This document shows positions 60,964 to 64,000 of a stretch of DNA of 64,000 nucleotides, piece after piece. Each line of letters begins with the position of its first letter. Position 1 is the first letter of the stretch. The DNA comes from Crossiella cryophila (GTDB taxonomy: Bacteria > Actinomycetota > Actinomycetes > Mycobacteriales > Pseudonocardiaceae), in contig NZ_JACHMH010000001.1 in NCBI RefSeq assembly GCF_014204915.1, forward strand, positions 3,617,001 through 3,681,000, read 5' to 3'. The position numbers and the translations under genes were made by a program. The notes under the pieces are model-generated. The model ran no database searches and had not been told where the DNA came from. It saw only the letters and a program-made list of their open reading frames with translations.

Positions 60964-62760
60964 GCAGCAGCCCCGCTCGCGCGGGGACGGCCTGGTGTCG
61001 CGGGCGCCGAGGACAGCACCGTAGGGACCACCCCCGCTCGCGTGGGGACGACGGCGAAGGCACGCCCGCCGGGTCGCTGTCCGAGGGACCATCCCCGCTC
61101 GCGCGGGGACGACGACGGCCCCGAACTCACCGCCGGGCTGCGCAAGGGACCATCCCCGCTCGCGCGGGGACGACCACTGGCCGAACCCGGCAGCCCGGCC
61201 GGGGACCGGACCATCCCCGCTCGCGCGGGGACGACTCTCCGGGACGTGCAGCGGGAGGTCCGGGTCTGGGACCATCCCCGCTCGCGCGGGGACGACATGC
61301 CCGGCCAGGCTGCCGTGGTAGCCGGTCAGGGACCATCCCCGCTCGCGCGGGGACGACGGATCGCAGCTTCTTGGCCAGGGCCGGGCGCTGCGGACCATCC
61401 CCGCTCGCGCGGGGACGACCGCGCGGTGCGCATGGCCGACTCGCTGACCGGAGGACCATCCCCGCTCGCGCGGGGACGACGGGCTGGTGGCGTCCTGGCC
61501 CCAGTCACCGCGGGGACCATCCCCGCTCGCGCGGGGACGACCAGCTGTTCGGTGTCGGCGGGGTCGGCGGCGAGGGACCATCCCCGCTCGCGCGGGGACG
61601 ACTGGTGACGTCTGATTCTGCTGGTCAGGGCCTTGGGACCATCCCCGCTCGCGCGGGGACGACTCGATCTCGCCGGCGGTCAGCGGCCGGGTGGAGGGAC
61701 CATCCCCGCTCGCGCGGGGACGACGGCCGGATCAGGGACAGGAGCTACCCGGACACCGGACCATCCCCGCTCGCGCGGGGACGACGTTGAAGGAGCCGCC
61801 GTCGACGACGCCCTCGATGGACCATCCCCGCTCGCGCGGGGACGACCAGTCCGGCCGGTAGATGCGGCTGCTCCGGCTGGGACCATCCCCGCTCGCGCGG
61901 GGACGACGCGATCACCGCCACCCGGCAGGCCACCGTCCCGGGACCATCCCCGCTCGCGCGGGGACGACCCGGTGCTGACCGACCAGTCCTCGGTCAGCAC
62001 CGGACCATCCCCGCTCGCGCGGGGACGACCTCGTGATCACCGCGCCGCAACCGCGCGGCGTCGGACCATCCCCGCTCGCGCGGGGACGACGAGGCCCACG
62101 CGCCTTCACCTCTACTACCAACCGGACCATCCCCGCTCGCGCGGGGACGACTCGGCCTCGGGGCCGTAGGTGCACAGCACCCAGGGACCATCCCCGCTCG
62201 CGCGGGGACGACGTCAGCCGCTCAAGCAGAGCGCCTGCGATGGCCGGACCATCCCCGCTCGCGCGGGGACGACGCCTCCAGCGCGACCAGCAGCGCGTGC
62301 GCCTGTGGACCATCCCCGCTCGCGCGGGGACGACCACCGTGAAGCCGATTTTGAAGTCGGCCGCGGCGGACCATCCCCGCTCGCGCGGGGACGACGCCCC
62401 GCGTGGATCGGCACGCTCCGCGTGCGAGGGACCATCCCCGCTCGCGCGGGGACGACCCCATTGATCCCGCCTGAACACGGCCGCACCGGGGACCATCCCC
62501 GCTCGCGCGGGGACGACGCCGCACCACAGGTCCGCGGCCGCAGACCAGCCGGACCATCCCCGCTCGCGCGGGGACGACGACTTCCGCCAGCTCTTTCCGG
62601 AGCTGGCGTACGGACCATCCCCGCTCGCGCGGGGACGACCCAGCAGCACCACTACCTGCCGTCCGCGACGTGGACCATCCCCGCTCGCGCGGGGACGACC
62701 ATTGGCATGCCTACCTGCGGCGGCCCCGGCAGGGACCATCCCCGCTCGCGCGGGGACGAC
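60964..62760 (-). CRISPR. Type I-E CRISPR array, 30 repeats / 29 spacers
   Basis: 28-bp repeats (plus-strand reading begins GGACCATCCCCGCTCGCGCG and ends GGGGACGAC) recur from 60964 to 62733, almost always every 61 bp, so spacers are 33 nt. One interval is 62 (61330-61392) and one is 60 (62612-62672). 28 repeats are identical; those at 60964 and 61025 are degenerate. On the minus strand the repeat reads GTCGTCCCCGCGCGAGCGGG..., the E. coli-like I-E orientation. The degenerate repeats therefore mark the old, trailer end, and new spacers enter at 62760 next to cas2. All spacers differ by eye, indicating an adapted, probably active locus. Confidence 0.97.
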
Positions 62761-62826
62761 ACTTCCTGACCTGCGAGTTTGCAGGCCGCTGGTCGGGTTT
62801 TCCTTCACTTTCATTGGCGGTGTCGG
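62761..62826 (-). promoter_or_regulatory. CRISPR leader
   Basis: 66 bp between the first repeat and the cas2 stop. The minus-strand reading has an A-rich core (AATGAAAGTGAAGGAAAACC), as expected for a leader promoter and integration site. It is short, so part of the leader may lie in the cas2 3' end. Confidence 0.65.
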
Positions 62827-63186
62827 TCACCGTCGTCCGAAGCGTCGGCGTTTGCTGGCATCACTCCACCCCGGCTTGCCCGCCGTCCCCGCAGACTCGA
62901 CCGACCGTGTTCCGGGAGCTGGGCGGAGCATGAGGTTGATGCCCTCGAAGTCCACCGGAACCCAGTTGTGGTCGTGCACCTGGAACGCCAGTCCCTGTTC
63001 GTTGTCGGCCTGGTGCACCATGATCGCCCGCCCGGTGCGCACCATCTCCACCACCCGCACCCACAACAACTCCCGCACCCGGCTGGTCGTGCGCCCGACG
63101 AACACCCCCGGCGAGATCTCCAGCAACCACCGGGTCAAATGTCCGCGCAGCCCGACCGGGCAGGCCGCGACCACGATCACCGTCAC
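62827..63186 (-). CDS. cas2: CRISPR-associated endoribonuclease Cas2e (type I-E)
   Basis: 119 residues. The I-E Cas2 pattern is present: MTVIVVAACPVGLRGHLTRWLLEISPGVFVGRTTSRVRELLWVRVVEMVRTGRAIMVHQADNEQGLAFQVHDHNWVPVDFEGINLMLRP. Cas2 forms the structural core of the Cas1-Cas2 spacer integrase. The GTG start overlaps the cas1 stop (GTGA), so the pair is coupled. A C-terminal extension of about 20 residues (SDASKRRRFGRR) is basic, perhaps aiding DNA binding. Confidence 0.95.
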   Translation of the reverse strand: MTVIVVAACPVGLRGHLTRWLLEISPGVFVGRTTSRVRELLWVRVVEMVRTGRAIMVHQADNEQGLAFQVHDHNWVPVDFEGINLMLRPAPGTRSVESAGTAGKPGWSDASKRRRFGRR

Positions 63187-64000
63187 AGCTCCTCCCCGTA
63201 GGCGACCCCACCAGGAACGGCCCGGCCGTTGTCGTCCCAGAGCATCACCACATCCGCGCCGGCGAACGCCGCGTCCTCGAAGGCTTCCGGCCCGTACTCC
63301 ACCAGCTCCTCCTCCGGGGTCAGCAGCGTCTTGATGTCGCGGACGCAGGTCTCCAGGAACGCTCCGCCGCGCATGCGGTCCCGGATCGCGCGGCGGGTGG
63401 CTGAGCCGATGTCGGCGACCTCGGCGGCGGCGATGTCGAAGGCGACCGGGATGCTGACCTGTGCCTTGTACAGGTCGGCGATGTCATAGACGAAGGACTT
63501 GACGTGCCCGGTGTGGACGAACCCCAGCCCGGGGGAACACCCCAGGGCCACGATCACCGCGTGCACGACCCCGTACAGGCTGGTGTGGGCCGCGGACAGC
63601 GCCTGGTTGACCGGAGTGCCGGCCTCGAAGTTGGCCGGGTCGTAGTCGCGGCGTTGCCAGTCGATGCCGACCCGGGCGGCGTGCTCGCGGTAGCTGCGCC
63701 GTACCCGGGCTCCTTCCCTGCCGCGCAACTGCTGCATGGTCAGCCCGCTGGTGTCCTCGCCGGGGAAACGCATCGCATACATCGCCCGCGCGACCTTCAA
63801 CCGGGAGTTCCGGTTGGACACCAGCGCCGCCTGCGCTTGCAGCAGGGTGGTGGAGCGGGCCAGGGTGCGGCCGTGGGCGTAGTAGCGCACCCCGTGCTCG
63901 CCCACCCACACCGCGGTCGATCCGCATTCCCCGAGCAGCACCATGGCCTGCTGGCTGACGGTGGTTCCCGGGCCCAGCAGCAGCGCGCCGAGGGTGGCCG
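63183..64000 (-). CDS. cas1: CRISPR-associated integrase Cas1e (type I-E), 5' end outside window
   Basis: The frame continues to the window edge; the visible part is 271 residues. It begins inside the conserved region ATLGALLLGPGTTVSQQAMVLLGECGSTAVWVGEHGVRYYAHG, typical of Cas1e. The catalytic area includes AAHTSLYGVVHAVIVALGCSPGLGFVHTGHVKSFVYDIADLYK, where the metal-binding Glu/His/Asp cluster is expected (His in HTGH and Asp in YDIADLYK visible). The in-frame ATG at 63942-63944 is internal. It integrates new spacers at the leader end. The interference genes (cas3, cascade) should lie beyond position 64000. Confidence 0.95.
   Translation of the reverse strand, partial: ATLGALLLGPGTTVSQQAMVLLGECGSTAVWVGEHGVRYYAHGRTLARSTTLLQAQAALVSNRNSRLKVARAMYAMRFPGEDTSGLTMQQLRGREGARVRRSYREHAARVGIDWQRRDYDPANFEAGTPVNQALSAAHTSLYGVVHAVIVALGCSPGLGFVHTGHVKSFVYDIADLYKAQVSIPVAFDIAAAEVADIGSATRRAIRDRMRGGAFLETCVRDIKTLLTPEEELVEYGPEAFEDAAFAGADVVMLWDDNGRAVPGGVAYGEEL

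Noticed and set aside
60820-62814. Long ORFs on both strands across 60.8-62.8 kb with repeated PSPLARGR / VPARAGMV units
   Set aside because: They are translations of the CRISPR repeats; a 61-bp period shifts frame each unit, and the DNA repeat, not the protein, is conserved.

Overview
The window is high-GC, gene-dense DNA with many GTG starts, short operons and GTGA/ATGA stop-start overlaps. A mycothiol-type DinB/maleylpyruvate-isomerase protein, a DUF574 methyltransferase, a LAL-type LuxR regulator and several ROK/TetR/MarR switches point to an actinomycete, probably a secondary-metabolite producer of the Pseudonocardiales type; the family is an inference. No rRNA, tRNA or insertion sequence was seen.

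Layout. 1-8.3 kb: end of a class-C beta-lactamase-like serine hydrolase, an FKBP prolyl isomerase, a thioredoxin reductase, three tandem paralogues of an unrecognised protein ending in W-x-W, and a Tat-exported TolB-propeller/amidohydrolase. 8.3-20.1 kb: a repeat-rich gap, a VKOR, a secreted trypsin-like protein with FG-GAP repeats whose catalytic His and Asp are missing, a glycosyltransferase, a GH30/ricin-lectin enzyme facing a ROK regulator, and two polytopic membrane proteins. 20.1-33.2 kb: DUF574 methyltransferase, two P450s, a secreted lipase-like hydrolase, several divergent regulator/target pairs with visible palindromic operators, a CdiI_3-like/HAD fusion and an AAA ATPase. 33.2-40.9 kb: a UvrA-like ABC ATPase with its TetR, a siderophore-interaction/methyltransferase fusion, a UvrD-like helicase, RNase H and small genes. 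40.9-49.7 kb: tautomerase, LAL regulator, two peptide-exporter-type ABC half-transporters, a 10-codon ORF with a near-perfect ribosome-binding site followed by an intrinsic terminator, and a divergent radical-SAM enzyme. 50.4-60.7 kb: glyoxalase-like protein, metH under an SAH riboswitch, a second RNase H with a Cys/His tail, and housekeeping or transport genes. 60.9-64 kb: a type I-E CRISPR array (30 repeats) with cas2 and the 3' part of cas1, all read from the minus strand.

The best candidate for an undescribed system is 41.5-48.9 kb. The peptide MAYPPTGLGR, a radical-SAM enzyme, two exporters and a large regulator look like a minimal RiPP locus whose entire precursor would be 10 residues. 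The alternative is that the tiny ORF is an attenuation leader for the exporters. Other structured signals are a 264-bp palindromic element present twice (8581 and 18038) with compensatory arm changes, and arrays of the 9-mer GTGTTGGCC/GGCCAACAC at 21-22 bp spacing at 8290 and 25305.
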